This document shows positions 1 through 8,708 of a stretch of DNA of 64,000 nt, one piece after another. Source of the stretch: Polaromonas hydrogenivorans (GTDB lineage: Bacteria; Pseudomonadota; Gammaproteobacteria; Burkholderiales; Burkholderiaceae_C); assembly GCF_040105105.1 (NCBI RefSeq), contig NZ_CP157676.1:124001-188000 (forward strand). The letters are read 5' to 3'. Under the pieces are notes generated by a model. That model was not told where the DNA came from and did not search any database. It was given only the letters and a program-made list of their open reading frames with translations. Position 1 is the stretch's first letter; the number at the start of each line of letters is the position of its first letter. Made by a program: the position numbers and the translations under genes.

Positions 1-197
1 CGGCGCTGCGAAAGCTCGAGCAATTGCAGGTGTCGGCACGGCTCGATGATCTGCGGATACCGCCGGGCAACCGGCTGGAGCTGCTCAGGGGCAACCGTGC
101 CGGTCAGCACAGTATCCGGATCAATGACCAGTGGCGCGTTTGCTTTGTCTGGCAGGACGATGCAGCCCATGATGTCGAAATCGTTGACTACCACTGA
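1..197 (+). CDS. higB: HigB-type toxin, 3' part only (cut by window start)
   Basis: The open frame from base 3 to the TGA at 195-197 encodes the last 64 residues of a RelE/HigB-superfamily mRNA interferase. Recognisable pieces are PPGNRLELLRG, then SIRINDQWRVCFVW, and the family-typical end VEIVDYH. The 5' part lies outside the window. Only 13 bp separate its stop from the antitoxin start, the toxin-first order usual for higBA. HigB is expected to cleave mRNA on the ribosome and to be neutralised by HigA. The visible part shows no damage. Confidence 0.88.
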   Translation, partial: ALRKLEQLQVSARLDDLRIPPGNRLELLRGNRAGQHSIRINDQWRVCFVWQDDAAHDVEIVDYH

Positions 198-210
198 AAG
201 GAGCCTTGTG

Positions 211-516
211 ATGCGTGAAGTCCTTCCCGTTCACCCCGGCGAAATGCTGGATGAAGAATTCTTGAAGCCCATGGGCCTGAGCAAGTACCGCCTGGCCAAG
301 GAGATTGCCGTGCCTGCCCCGCGCATTGGCGAGATCGTCGCAGGTCATCGGTCAATCACGGCGGATACCGATCTGCGCCTGTGCCGGTTCTTTGGCCTGA
401 GCGATGGCTGGTGGCTGGCGCTGCAGGCGCGGTATGACCTGGCCATGGCGCGCGAGAAGATCGCCGACAAGCTGGCGAACATTCACCGTTTTGAGCCTCA
501 GGCAGAACACGCCTGA
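211..516 (+). CDS. higA: HigA-family antitoxin, Xre/HTH
   Basis: A 101-residue helix-turn-helix antitoxin. The start is the ATG at 211, preceded by GAAAGGAG at 196-203; a longer reading frame to base 46 is only the out-of-frame toxin gene. The N-terminus carries the family signature HPGEML, followed by an HTH around residues 20-60 (LSKYRLAKEI, then RIGEIVAGHRSIT and ADTDLRLCRFFG). HigA proteins bind and block the HigB toxin and repress their own promoter. The pair is probably a stability module at the edge of the accessory region. Confidence 0.93.
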   Translation: MREVLPVHPGEMLDEEFLKPMGLSKYRLAKEIAVPAPRIGEIVAGHRSITADTDLRLCRFFGLSDGWWLALQARYDLAMAREKIADKLANIHRFEPQAEHA

Positions 517-539
517 CAGGCCAGCGGGGTGATCCAGGC

Positions 540-715
540 AGGCCGCTGTAGCCGTGGGAAACGGCATCATTTTTGATCCGGTCAGCGTCAAGGATGAGGA
601 CATCAGCAAGGAAATCCGGTTATGGCGGTGCGCAGGTGCTGATCACGGGCGAGCTGGGAAAAGCGCGCTGCTGGGTTATGACCAACATCCGGTTGAAAGA
701 CTACCTGGCTTTGTT
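540..715 (+). pseudogene. Remnant of AbiEii-like nucleotidyltransferase toxin
   Basis: A short stretch split between two frames. The first frame gives VGNGIIFDPVSVKDEDI; near base 618 the frame changes and continues YGGAQVLITGELGKAR. Read together this follows the central part of AbiEii/AbiGii-type nucleotidyltransferases (the segment after the DLDF-type motif, with the YGGVRV...LGNAR pattern). There is no start, no N-terminal catalytic motif and no C-terminus, so it is a decayed fragment. The assignment is from memory of family sequence patterns and is moderate. Its position beside HigBA and a recombinase fits an old defence/toxin island. Confidence 0.5.
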
Positions 716-776
716 GCTCATGCTTGAACGCTGGCACCTCGGCTATGCAGCAGAGACCTCTATCCAAATCAAATTT

Positions 777-1076
777 ATTGCATTTACAACAAACTCATCT
801 CTGAATACTCCTTGGACGACCTGCCCCTCCCCGCCCCCGCTTGAGGCGAGAGAAGAAGATGAGGGAATAAAACCCCGGGCGGCTGCGCTCCTCAGAGGTC
901 CCGGTGCATCGGCTTCAAAAGCTTGACCAGCGGATGCCTACCTCCTGGAAAACTTCTCCCGCCCCCGCCTTGAGGGGGAATGAGGAAAACCAAAGTCGGG
1001 CTTCGCTTTTCAAGAGGGGGTTGTTACGGGGCGGGAAGGCGTATGATTTGTTGGGTGGGTTTGTTGTAAATGCAAT
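777..1076. repeat. About 300-bp non-coding segment bounded by a perfect 18-bp inverted repeat
   Basis: The left arm (777-794) ATTGCATTTACAACAAAC is the exact reverse complement of the right arm at 1059-1076. The enclosed DNA has no convincing gene; it is rich in CCCGCCCCCGC-type runs and in CTT/AAG stretches. No clear target duplication is seen outside the arms. The right arm ends 21 bp before the recombinase start. It could be a MITE-like element or a recombination/regulatory site of the neighbouring recombinase. Apart from this and the AbiEii remnant, I see nothing else in 517-1097. Confidence 0.6.
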
Positions 1077-1097
1077 TTAGACAGGAAGGTGATCGCG

Positions 1098-2111
1098 ATG
1101 AGCGACGTGACTGCTTCGGACCCCGACGCGTTCTTTGCGTCCTGGCAGACCGCCCGGCTGGCGAGCAAAGCGTTAAAACCTATGGGCGCGGCCGGCTTTC
1201 AGCAGGTTGAATTGATCTGGCGCCACTGGCTGGCGTTTTGCACGGTGCAAGGCGTCGCCTGGGACGCTGCGCGCAGCGTCGACATCGCCCGGTTCTGTCA
1301 AACCATCGGCCCGCGCTCTTCCTTGAAGAAAACCTCGCCCGTCACGCGGCGGCGCTACTGGCGCGTGCTGCGCGACCTGTATGCGCATGCGCTGGTTATA
1401 GGTCTGGTTGCGGTCAATCCCGCCGAGGGCGCCCAGCCGCCGGCCACCGAGCGTGTGCCTTCGCTGGCGCTGCCTGGCCCCATGTGGACCGCGCTGCTCG
1501 AGGGCCTGTATGAACACTTTCCCGGCGGCGACGACTTCAAGGCCAGGCGCAACCGCCTGGCGCTGCTGCTCATGATGCGCGCGGCGCTCACCGTGCGCGA
1601 GATCATCGGCTTGACGCTCGATTGTGCCCAACCGGGCGCGGACTCGGCCGGCTCGTCTGCCGGATCGGCTGCTTTGTACACCCTGCGCGTGCGCAAGGTC
1701 GGCGGCGGGCACGAACGGGTGTTGCAGCTCGACCTGGAGACCAGCCGGGCCCTGCACGCCTGGCTCGAGGTGCGCCCGGTGGGCTTGCCTGCCCTGCATC
1801 CGGGCAGCCGCCTGGTCGTGGGCGACCGCATCGGGCGCGCCATTGCGCCCAACGGCCTGTACAACATCTGCCAGGCGCACCTGGCGCGCTGCCTGACCCA
1901 AGCCGGCTTGCTCGCCGAGCCTGCGCCCCACGCGACGCTCGATCCAGGCCTTCTAGCCCACATGGGGCCCAACACGCTGCGCAACACCTGCATCGCGCTG
2001 TGGTTCAACGCCGGCGTGCCGCTGCAGGAGATCCAGCGGCGATGCGGCTTCAAGGACGCCAGCGTCATGAGCCGCTTGGGCGCGCACCTCGTCAACCCTT
2101 TTCCGCGCTGA
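1098..2111 (+). CDS. Degenerate tyrosine-recombinase/integrase-like protein
   Basis: A 337-residue protein. I prefer the ATG at 1098 because AGGAAGG (1082-1088) is 9 bp upstream; a GTG at 1089 is too close to it. The N-terminal half (about residues 10-120) looks like a SAM-like core-binding domain. The catalytic half has the first Arg region (ALTVREIIGL), but the second box reads NTLRN where active enzymes have HxLRH, then CGF where LGH is expected, and no C-terminal Tyr nucleophile is visible. It is therefore related to phage integrases but may be inactive in strand cleavage or divergent. It is followed 10 bp later by the next gene, probably co-transcribed. Confidence 0.7.
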   Translation: MSDVTASDPDAFFASWQTARLASKALKPMGAAGFQQVELIWRHWLAFCTVQGVAWDAARSVDIARFCQTIGPRSSLKKTSPVTRRRYWRVLRDLYAHALVIGLVAVNPAEGAQPPATERVPSLALPGPMWTALLEGLYEHFPGGDDFKARRNRLALLLMMRAALTVREIIGLTLDCAQPGADSAGSSAGSAALYTLRVRKVGGGHERVLQLDLETSRALHAWLEVRPVGLPALHPGSRLVVGDRIGRAIAPNGLYNICQAHLARCLTQAGLLAEPAPHATLDPGLLAHMGPNTLRNTCIALWFNAGVPLQEIQRRCGFKDASVMSRLGAHLVNPFPR

Positions 2112-2121
2112 GGCACCAAGC

Positions 2122-3255
2122 ATGCAGCCAACACAAACCCTCAAGAGCCAGGACGCGGCGCTCGAGCAGCTGTGGCGCCAGGTGTGCGCCTCGCGCGGCA
2201 CGCCCGCGCCCGATGCGGCAGGGCTTGCCTGCTTCATGGAGGATTTGGAAACGCACGCGCGGGAAAAGCTCCAAAGCGTCCTGATTCTGGCCGCGCGGGG
2301 CCGGGAGGCGCCGGGCGAGCTGAGCTTGCTCAGCTGGGCAGCTGGCTGCACGCGCCCTGCCCTGCTTGAGCGCCTGGCCGCCCACGGCTTGGCCTTCACC
2401 AGTGCAAGCCTGTTTGCCTGCGGCCTGAAACTCCGGGCTGAAGGCTGGGACATGCAGCACCGGATCACGCAACTGGCAGGCAACCCTGCGGACGTGGACA
2501 CGCTGCGCGCCTGGCTGCCCGCCGTGTTGCCCTTGGAAGCCGGTCAAGCTGAAGAGGACTCGCCGAAAAAGGCCGGACCAGACAGCCATGAAGACAGGGC
2601 CGTAGACACGCCATTGTTCCCTTGGCCCGAGGACGATGAAGACGGCCCGCCCGATGGCCAGGCGCCCGTCTGGGAGGAGGAACCCATGGACGACATGCCG
2701 GCGTCAAATCTGTCAGCCGGCCTGCCCGTGCTGCCCACCCGCTTCGAGCGCGAGCGGCCCGATGCGCTCGCCGGCCCAACCAGCGCCGCAGGCGCACCGC
2801 ACGAGCCACGGCTGCGGCTTCGCCTGTTTGGCAAGGCGGCTGCGCACACACTGGAGGTCACACCGCACCGCCGGGGCGGCGACTTTCTGGGCGTTCTCGT
2901 GGTGAGCATCGACTCGGCCCATGCCTTGAGCGCCGGCGGGGGCTACGCCTGGGAGCGCAAGCTGGTGCTCCAGCTCACGCCCGAGGAGATGCCCGCCGTC
3001 ATCGCCACCTTGATGGGCTTGATACCCTCGGTGCGCTTCGGCCACCACGGCGCGGACCGCAGCAAGTTTGTCGAGGTACGCCGCCAGGAAGGGGGGCTGG
3101 TGATCGTCACAGGTGAAAAGGCGCTCAGCTATTCGGTACCTGTGCCCACAGCTACCGTGTACTATGTGCTGGACCTGTTTTGCCGAGCCATGGCCGCCCC
3201 CGGGCGCAGCGTTGCGGACGTGCTCATGCTGGTCAGGAGCGCGCATGGCTTTTGA
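2122..3255 (+). CDS. Protein of unknown function, partner of the recombinase-like gene
   Basis: 377 residues, not recognised. The first ~130 residues are helical-looking (QDAALEQLWRQVCASRG...), resembling the leader of replication/recombination accessory proteins only vaguely. Residues ~140-200 form an acidic, low-complexity linker (DDEDGPPDGQ, EEEPMDDMP). The last ~150 residues look like a compact beta-rich domain. No signal peptide or membrane segment is seen. It starts 10 bp after the recombinase-like gene with a GAGG before the ATG, so the two are likely one transcript and may act together. Coding character is good (long, GC3-rich). Confidence 0.6.
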   Translation: MQPTQTLKSQDAALEQLWRQVCASRGTPAPDAAGLACFMEDLETHAREKLQSVLILAARGREAPGELSLLSWAAGCTRPALLERLAAHGLAFTSASLFACGLKLRAEGWDMQHRITQLAGNPADVDTLRAWLPAVLPLEAGQAEEDSPKKAGPDSHEDRAVDTPLFPWPEDDEDGPPDGQAPVWEEEPMDDMPASNLSAGLPVLPTRFERERPDALAGPTSAAGAPHEPRLRLRLFGKAAAHTLEVTPHRRGGDFLGVLVVSIDSAHALSAGGGYAWERKLVLQLTPEEMPAVIATLMGLIPSVRFGHHGADRSKFVEVRRQEGGLVIVTGEKALSYSVPVPTATVYYVLDLFCRAMAAPGRSVADVLMLVRSAHGF

Positions 3256-3308
3256 GGACCAAGGGCCAGGCAAAACCTTTTTTCAGTCGGTCTGGCGCAT
3301 GGAGCGCT

Positions 3309-3950
3309 TCAGGCCACGCGTTCGCTGTCGGTTGCGATTGCGATTGCGATTGCGCCACGGTAGTTTTCAGGCAAGGCGAGCGCACTGACGCTGCAAGGGG
3401 CCAACTGCAGCGCCACGGCAGGCGTCCACTCGGTCAACGCCATCGCCTGGCACTTCAGGCATGCCTCGAGCCGCGTCCAGGCCTGGGCAAAAGCCAACGG
3501 GCGCCGAACAGGCGATAGACCCTGCAGCCAGGCCGTCACAGCGGGGCCGAGATAGTCCCGCGCCACATCCGCCCAGTCGGGCATCGCCTCAACGGCCCGG
3601 TCAGCCGCCATCACATCCACGCCGATACGGCCCTGCCTGCCAATGGCCGCCAGGCTGAACCCTGGCGCGTGGCTTAGTGAAACGCTCAGTTGTGCAACAT
3701 GGCAATCGAGCCGCAGGGCTTGCCCAGGGCACGACACGAGCTTGAGCGATGCCGCCGTTGGGCCGAGATACGCCACGAGCGTCTCGCACAGTGCCGTGCG
3801 CACCAACTCCCTGGCCAACGAGCGGTCGGTCGTGGCAGGCATGGCAACGCTGATCACCGTCAGGGCCTGCCAGGAGCCCAGCGCATCGACGGCGCATTTC
3901 ATGGCCTGCGGCCACGCATGGACTGGCACGAGTTTTTGTGATCGGTCCAT
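3309..3950 (-). CDS. 4'-phosphopantetheinyl transferase superfamily (Sfp-type)
   Basis: 213 residues. It carries the two hallmark motifs of the superfamily: the Mg-binding GVDV (about residue 115) and the FAQAWTRLEACLKC segment (about residue 160), equivalent to W-T-x-K-E-A-x-x-K. Such enzymes move 4'-phosphopantetheine from CoA to a serine of carrier proteins. It starts one base after the end of a broken Pls/PosA-like NRPS gene that contains a carrier domain, its likely original partner. The gene's last codons contain a hexamer tandem repeat (TTGCGA, 3.8 copies, 3332-3354) encoding alternating Ala-Ile. The reading frame is intact. Confidence 0.85.
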   Translation of the reverse strand: MDRSQKLVPVHAWPQAMKCAVDALGSWQALTVISVAMPATTDRSLARELVRTALCETLVAYLGPTAASLKLVSCPGQALRLDCHVAQLSVSLSHAPGFSLAAIGRQGRIGVDVMAADRAVEAMPDWADVARDYLGPAVTAWLQGLSPVRRPLAFAQAWTRLEACLKCQAMALTEWTPAVALQLAPCSVSALALPENYRGAIAIAIATDSERVA

Positions 3951-3951
3951 G

Positions 3952-6315
3952 TCAGCTGTCCGCAGGCGCAGCCGGGCAGCCCTTCCAGCTCGAGGCGGCA
4001 GGGATGAACTCCCCCTTCATCACCAGCGTCAGCGCCCCTAGCCAGGCATTGTCGCCCACTACTGCGCTGTAAAGCACCGCACTGCGCGGTCCCATGTAAA
4101 CGCGCTTGCCGATGACCACCTGGTCGACTTTCATCACGCGGTCTTCAAACAGATGGGTCTGTGGACAGGCCAGTGCATTGAGCTCGCTGTAGTCGCCAAT
4201 CGTGACGCAATCGAACTCGGTGATGTCTGTCGTGTCGAGATACACTCCCCGGCCGATGCGGCAGCCCAGAAAATTCAGGGCGACGGGCAGCAGCGGCGTG
4301 CCGCGCAGGTAGCGCAAGAAATTGGGCACGGCGATGCCTTCGTACAGATTGGTCACTGCCTCAGACCACCAGACGAACGGAGTCCACATCGGCACACTGC
4401 GTTTACGGTAGCGCCGCATCATCGACCACTTGATGGCGGCGACAAAGAAGAAGGTGCCTATGCCATACAGGAGGCCTGCGCCTGTCAGGTAAAAGATGAC
4501 GTCGCCCCAGCGCTCTTCACCGGCGGCAGGCATGATCGCCAGGACCACCGTGTAGCCCACGGCGGTCACGATGGCATGCGGCGCGACGATGCGAAAAGCC
4601 TCGATCAGTCCGCGCGCCAGTCGGCGAAACGGCGAAGGCCGGTAGGTCAGGTGCTCGGGAAAGCCGCTGGTATGCTCGCGTGCAGGCAGATTGATCGGCG
4701 GGGAACCGAGCCAGGTGTCCCCGTCGTTCATGGCCTCGTTGGCCGGCGCGCTCGAATGCACGCCAATCAGCACGTTTTCCGGCAGCGTCGTTCCATCGGG
4801 AATGTACGCGCCATTGCCCACAAAGCTGCGCCGGGAAATTACTGTCGGTCGCATCGACATCCAGCCGCCTTCGATACTCTCGTCGCCCAGCATGACCGCA
4901 TCGGCGATGAAGGTTTCATCCCCGAGCGTGAGCATGTCGGGCACCAGACCGAGCGCCGAGGAAATTTCCGCGTCGCGCCCCACCTTGGCCCCCAGCAAGC
5001 GGTACCAGAAGGGGGCATACACCGTGGCATAGACGCCGTGCAGGACGGCCAGGCTCGATTCCTGAATCTGGTTGACCAGCCACTTGGCGCAGTACAGGTT
5101 GCTGTGCACCGGCCAGCGCCCCGGCTTGAGGCGCGGCAAGACGCTCCAGCGGATGCCGGCCGAGAGCAGCACAGTGCAGACAATCATCACGGCAGTGGCG
5201 GGAAAAGCCAGAACAAAATACTTAACCAGCTCAAACGCCAGGGCGTTGCTGTTGAATGCGGAAAAGCCTTCGGCGGCGTCGATCCAGTCGATGAGCATGA
5301 AGCTGGGAAACACCGGCAGAAAAAACACGGTGGTGATCAACAAGGCGCCCAAGACGAAATACGCGCCTTCGAGGAAGCTGCGCCAGCGGCCGACTGCGGG
5401 CCGCTCGGGCCGCGCTGCAAGGTCGAAGGCACCCGCGTCGCGAGCTGGCGAGCCTTGCCAGAGGCGTCCCGCAGGCAGCGCCTGTCCCTCGCCCAATGCC
5501 GACTGGCCGGCCAGATGCCCGTAAGCGCCAACCTGCGTATTTCCTTCGAGCACCGCATAAGAGCCGATGCAGGCTTCGCGCTCGAGCACAATAGGCCCGA
5601 TGATCAGCTCGCCGTGCTCAACGCGTGCGTTTTCAAGATTGACAGCATTGCCAATGCTCACCCCATCCCCCAGGGTGAGCAGGTCCGGGGCACGCAGGGT
5701 GATCGAGCCGATGACGACGTCGCGCCCAACCTTGGCGCCCAGCGCCCGAAGCCACCAGGCGTACAGCGAAGATCCGCTGAGCAGGTACGCCGGTGCCGCC
5801 TCGAGCAGACGGTCAGCGAGCCACCAGCGGTAGTACGTGACGCCCCACAGCGGGTAACGCCCTGGCTTAAGACGTCCGACGATCAACCACTTGCCGGCAA
5901 TGGCGACAGCAAACTCCAATAAAGTGGAAAGCAGCAAAAAGACACCGACGAACGCGGCGATGGCCAGCGCCATTGAGTCTTCAGGATCCCCGGTAAAGAA
6001 ATGGTAGGTGAAAAACGGCGCGAGCCACTGGCCATGTGCAGCGCCACCAGCCCCGGGATCACAGCGGCCTGGGCAACGCCACACGTCCAGCGCCTGAGGC
6101 GAGGCGGCGGCAGCCAGCTTGCATCGACCGGTACGCCAGGCGCATGGGCCTGGTCCAGTGCCTCGGCGATGCGGCCAACGGTGCGGTTCTGGTAAATATC
6201 GCGCACCGTGATGTGCGCAAAGCGCGGGTCGGTGCGCAGGGCCGAGGCCAGGCGCGCCGCGAACAGCGAATGGCCGCCCAGGTCGGTGAAAAAATCTGCC
6301 CACAACAAACGCGTG
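3952..6315 (-). pseudogene. 5'-truncated, frameshifted Pls/PosA-type NRPS-like protein
   Basis: Starting near 6315, one frame encodes a carrier domain with the phosphopantetheine site DLGGHSL (WADFFTDLGG...), followed by a predicted membrane-proximal segment. Near 6030 the frame shifts, and the remaining ~690 residues continue in another frame down to 3952. That part alternates hydrophobic membrane segments with left-handed beta-helix (hexapeptide) repeats (RALGAKVGRDVVIGSITLR; RLLGAKVGRDAEISS; FLGCRIGRGVYLDTT), the layout of Pls/PosA-family NRPS C-termini. The adenylation domain of about 500 residues that should precede the carrier is absent; pccA begins 150 bp away instead. It cannot be functional as it stands. 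Confidence 0.8.
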
Positions 6316-6472
6316 CCGAATACGCGCCTGCCGCGCAGCGACAAGGAGCGCGAGCAGTATGCCAAGATGGTCAGCGGAGAAGGCTTCATGCTGCTGGCGT
6401 TGCTCGAAGCGCCCACGGCGCCACCCACGCTGGGCAGGCTGCCTTGTGCTAACCAAACCAATACCTCGTCCC

Positions 6473-8521
6473 TCATGCGAACTCCACAATGGGCTGGTCC
6501 ACGCTCAGCGACTCTCCCTTCCTGGCCAGCACCTTTCCGACGATGCCGTCGGCCGTCGCAAACAGCACGTTTTCCATCTTCATGGCCTCGATCACCGCCA
6601 CACGCTCGCCGGCCTGAACCTTCTGGCCGACCTGTACCGCCACCTCGACCAGCAAGCCCGGCATGGGCGACAGCACGAAGCGGCTCATGTCAGGCGGCGC
6701 CTTGTGAAGCATCAGCGCATGCAGTTCGGCAGCGCGTAGCGACAGCACCATGGTATCGAGCCGGGTGCCGTTGTGGATGATGCGTATCGCCAGCGGATTC
6801 TTGCCCACGCCGCGTTCGACCTGCGCGGCAAACGGCTGGCCGTTGGCGGTGCCGCGAATGCGAGCGCCGCCCAGGTGCCATCCGCTACATATTTCATAGC
6901 GCTTGTCGCCCGTCTCTACTGTGCTGGAGCCAAAAATCGCCTGAAAATCACGTACCCGGGCATACTGTTGCGTATTTGTGCCGCTGCTGCCCAGTCCAAT
7001 GACCACATAGTTTTCGCCTACTATCACGCCGTGCCCGGGCGATTGCCCGCTGATTCCCGCAGCGCGTGCCAAGATGCGACGGTTCACATACGCGGCCAGC
7101 GCCACCAGGAAATCGGCGTCGTCGTGCGGCACGTCCTCGGCACGGAAACCGTTGGCGTAGTTTTCGGCGATGAAGCCGGTGTTGAAATCGCCCGCAACAA
7201 ACTTGGGGTGCGCCAGCAAGGCCGCCTGGAACGGAATGTTGCTGCTGACACCGCGAATCACAAAGCTGTTGAGCGCTTCGCGCATCTTGGCAATCGCATC
7301 AAAGCGGTCGGTGCCGTGAACGATGAGCTTGGCGATCATCGAGTCGTAGAACATCGGGATTTCCCCGCCGTCCTGCACGCCGGTATCGACCCGCACGCCG
7401 AACCACTTCGAGGTGTCCGACGCAAACATCGTTTCATTGGGCGGCTGAAAGCGTACCAGCCGGCCGGTCGAGGGCAAAAAGCCGCGAAACGGGTCTTCGG
7501 CATTGATGCGGCATTCGATGGCCCAGCCGTCACGCTTGACTTCAGCTTGCGTGAGCGGCAGTTTTTCGCCAGCGGCCACGCGAATCATCAACTCCACCAA
7601 GTCCAGCCCGGTGATGCACTCCGTGACCGGGTGCTCAACCTGCAGGCGGGTGTTCATTTCCAGGAAGTAAAAGCTCTGGTCCTTGCCGACGACAAACTCG
7701 ACCGTGCCTGCGCTCTGGTAATTGACCGCCTTGGCCAACTGCACGGCCTGCTCGCCCATGGCCTTGCGCGTTGCTTCGCTGATGAAAGGCGATGGCGCTT
7801 CTTCAATCACCTTCTGGTGGCGGCGCTGGATTGAGCATTCACGCTCATTCAGGTAAATTACATTGCCATGGCTGTCGCCGATCAGCTGGATTTCGATGTG
7901 CCGTGGTTCCTCGACAAACTTCTCGATGAACACGCGGTCATCGCCAAAGCTGTTGCGCGCCTCGTTGCGGCAACTGGTGAAGCCTTCAAACGCTTTCTTG
8001 TCGTTGAAAGCGACGCGCAGGCCCTTGCCGCCGCCACCAGCGCTGGCCTTGATCATGACCGGGTAGCCGATGCCCTGGGCAATCTCGACGGCGCGCTTAG
8101 CCGTTTCAATCGCATCGTTGACACCGGGAATGCAGTTCACGCCCGCCGCGCCGGCCAGCTTCTTGGACTCGATCTTGTCGCCCATCGCCGCGATGGAGTA
8201 ATGCTTGGGGCCGATGAAGACGATGCCCTCTTCTTCCACCCGTTTGGAAAACGCAGCGTTTTCGCTCAGGCAGCCATAACCGGGATGCACCGCCTGCGCG
8301 CCGGTCTGCTTGCAGGCGGCAATGATTTTTTCGGCCTGCAGGTAGCTGTCGCGGCTGGGCGCGGGGCCGATGTTGACGGCTTCATCGGCCAGTTCCACAT
8401 GGCGGGCATCCTTGTCGGCGTCGGAATACACCGCGACGGTCTTGATGCCCATCTTGCGGGCCGTGAAAATAACGCGGCAGGCGATTTCGCCCCGGTTTGC
8501 AATCAGAATTTTGGTGAACAT
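6473..8521 (-). CDS. pccA: Propionyl/acyl-CoA carboxylase biotin-carrying alpha subunit
   Basis: 682 residues, full length for the family. The N-terminus MFTKILIANRGEIACRV starts the biotin carboxylase domain; the ATP-binding SAGGGGKGLRV lies near residue 165, and ERECSIQRRHQKVIEEAPS near residue 230. The C-terminal biotinyl domain carries the lysine motif EAMKMEN about 40 residues from the end. The enzyme carboxylates propionyl-CoA to methylmalonyl-CoA together with a beta subunit. An AGGAAT precedes the ATG. The adjacent pccB survives only as a 3' tail, so this alpha subunit needs a beta partner from elsewhere to work. Confidence 0.95.
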   Translation of the reverse strand: MFTKILIANRGEIACRVIFTARKMGIKTVAVYSDADKDARHVELADEAVNIGPAPSRDSYLQAEKIIAACKQTGAQAVHPGYGCLSENAAFSKRVEEEGIVFIGPKHYSIAAMGDKIESKKLAGAAGVNCIPGVNDAIETAKRAVEIAQGIGYPVMIKASAGGGGKGLRVAFNDKKAFEGFTSCRNEARNSFGDDRVFIEKFVEEPRHIEIQLIGDSHGNVIYLNERECSIQRRHQKVIEEAPSPFISEATRKAMGEQAVQLAKAVNYQSAGTVEFVVGKDQSFYFLEMNTRLQVEHPVTECITGLDLVELMIRVAAGEKLPLTQAEVKRDGWAIECRINAEDPFRGFLPSTGRLVRFQPPNETMFASDTSKWFGVRVDTGVQDGGEIPMFYDSMIAKLIVHGTDRFDAIAKMREALNSFVIRGVSSNIPFQAALLAHPKFVAGDFNTGFIAENYANGFRAEDVPHDDADFLVALAAYVNRRILARAAGISGQSPGHGVIVGENYVVIGLGSSGTNTQQYARVRDFQAIFGSSTVETGDKRYEICSGWHLGGARIRGTANGQPFAAQVERGVGKNPLAIRIIHNGTRLDTMVLSLRAAELHALMLHKAPPDMSRFVLSPMPGLLVEVAVQVGQKVQAGERVAVIEAMKMENVLFATADGIVGKVLARKGESLSVDQPIVEFA

Positions 8522-8537
8522 AGTCTTATTCCTGGGC

Positions 8538-8692
8538 TTACAGCAGAATGTTTCCGTGCTTGCGCCACGGATTTTCGAGTTTCTTGTCTTTGAGCATCAC
8601 CAGCGAACGGCAGATGCGCTTGCGGGTTTCGTGCGGCAAGATCACGTCGTCGATAAAGCCGCGCGCGCCGGCCACGAAGGGTTTGGCGAATT
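8538..8692 (-). pseudogene. pccB: 3' remnant of pccB (propionyl-CoA carboxylase beta subunit)
   Basis: About 50 codons encode the characteristic C-terminus of carboxyltransferase beta subunits: KFAKPFVAGARGFIDDVI, then TRKRICRSL and KLENPWRKHGNILL before TAA (8538-8540). The frame ends abruptly at about 8692, only 16 bp from the stop of the ETF-QO gene. About 460 N-terminal codons are missing. The original order pccB-pccA is intact at this end, so a deletion or recombination has joined ETF-QO to the tail of pccB. Confidence 0.85.
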
Positions 8693-8708
8693 TGAAATAA
8701 AAATTCAA

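Noticed and set aside
4153..5922. Long plus-strand open frame (589 codons)
   Set aside because: It is antisense to the NRPS-like remnant, whose motifs are clear. Its composition (Arg/Ala/Gln/His-rich) is typical of a shadow frame in GC-rich DNA.
6295..6410. Plus-strand stretch resembling an IS1182-type transposase segment (RLPRSDKEREQYAKM)
   Set aside because: Suggestive of a remnant at the NRPS break point, but only ~35 residues, with no further IS1182 motifs around it; not strong enough to list.
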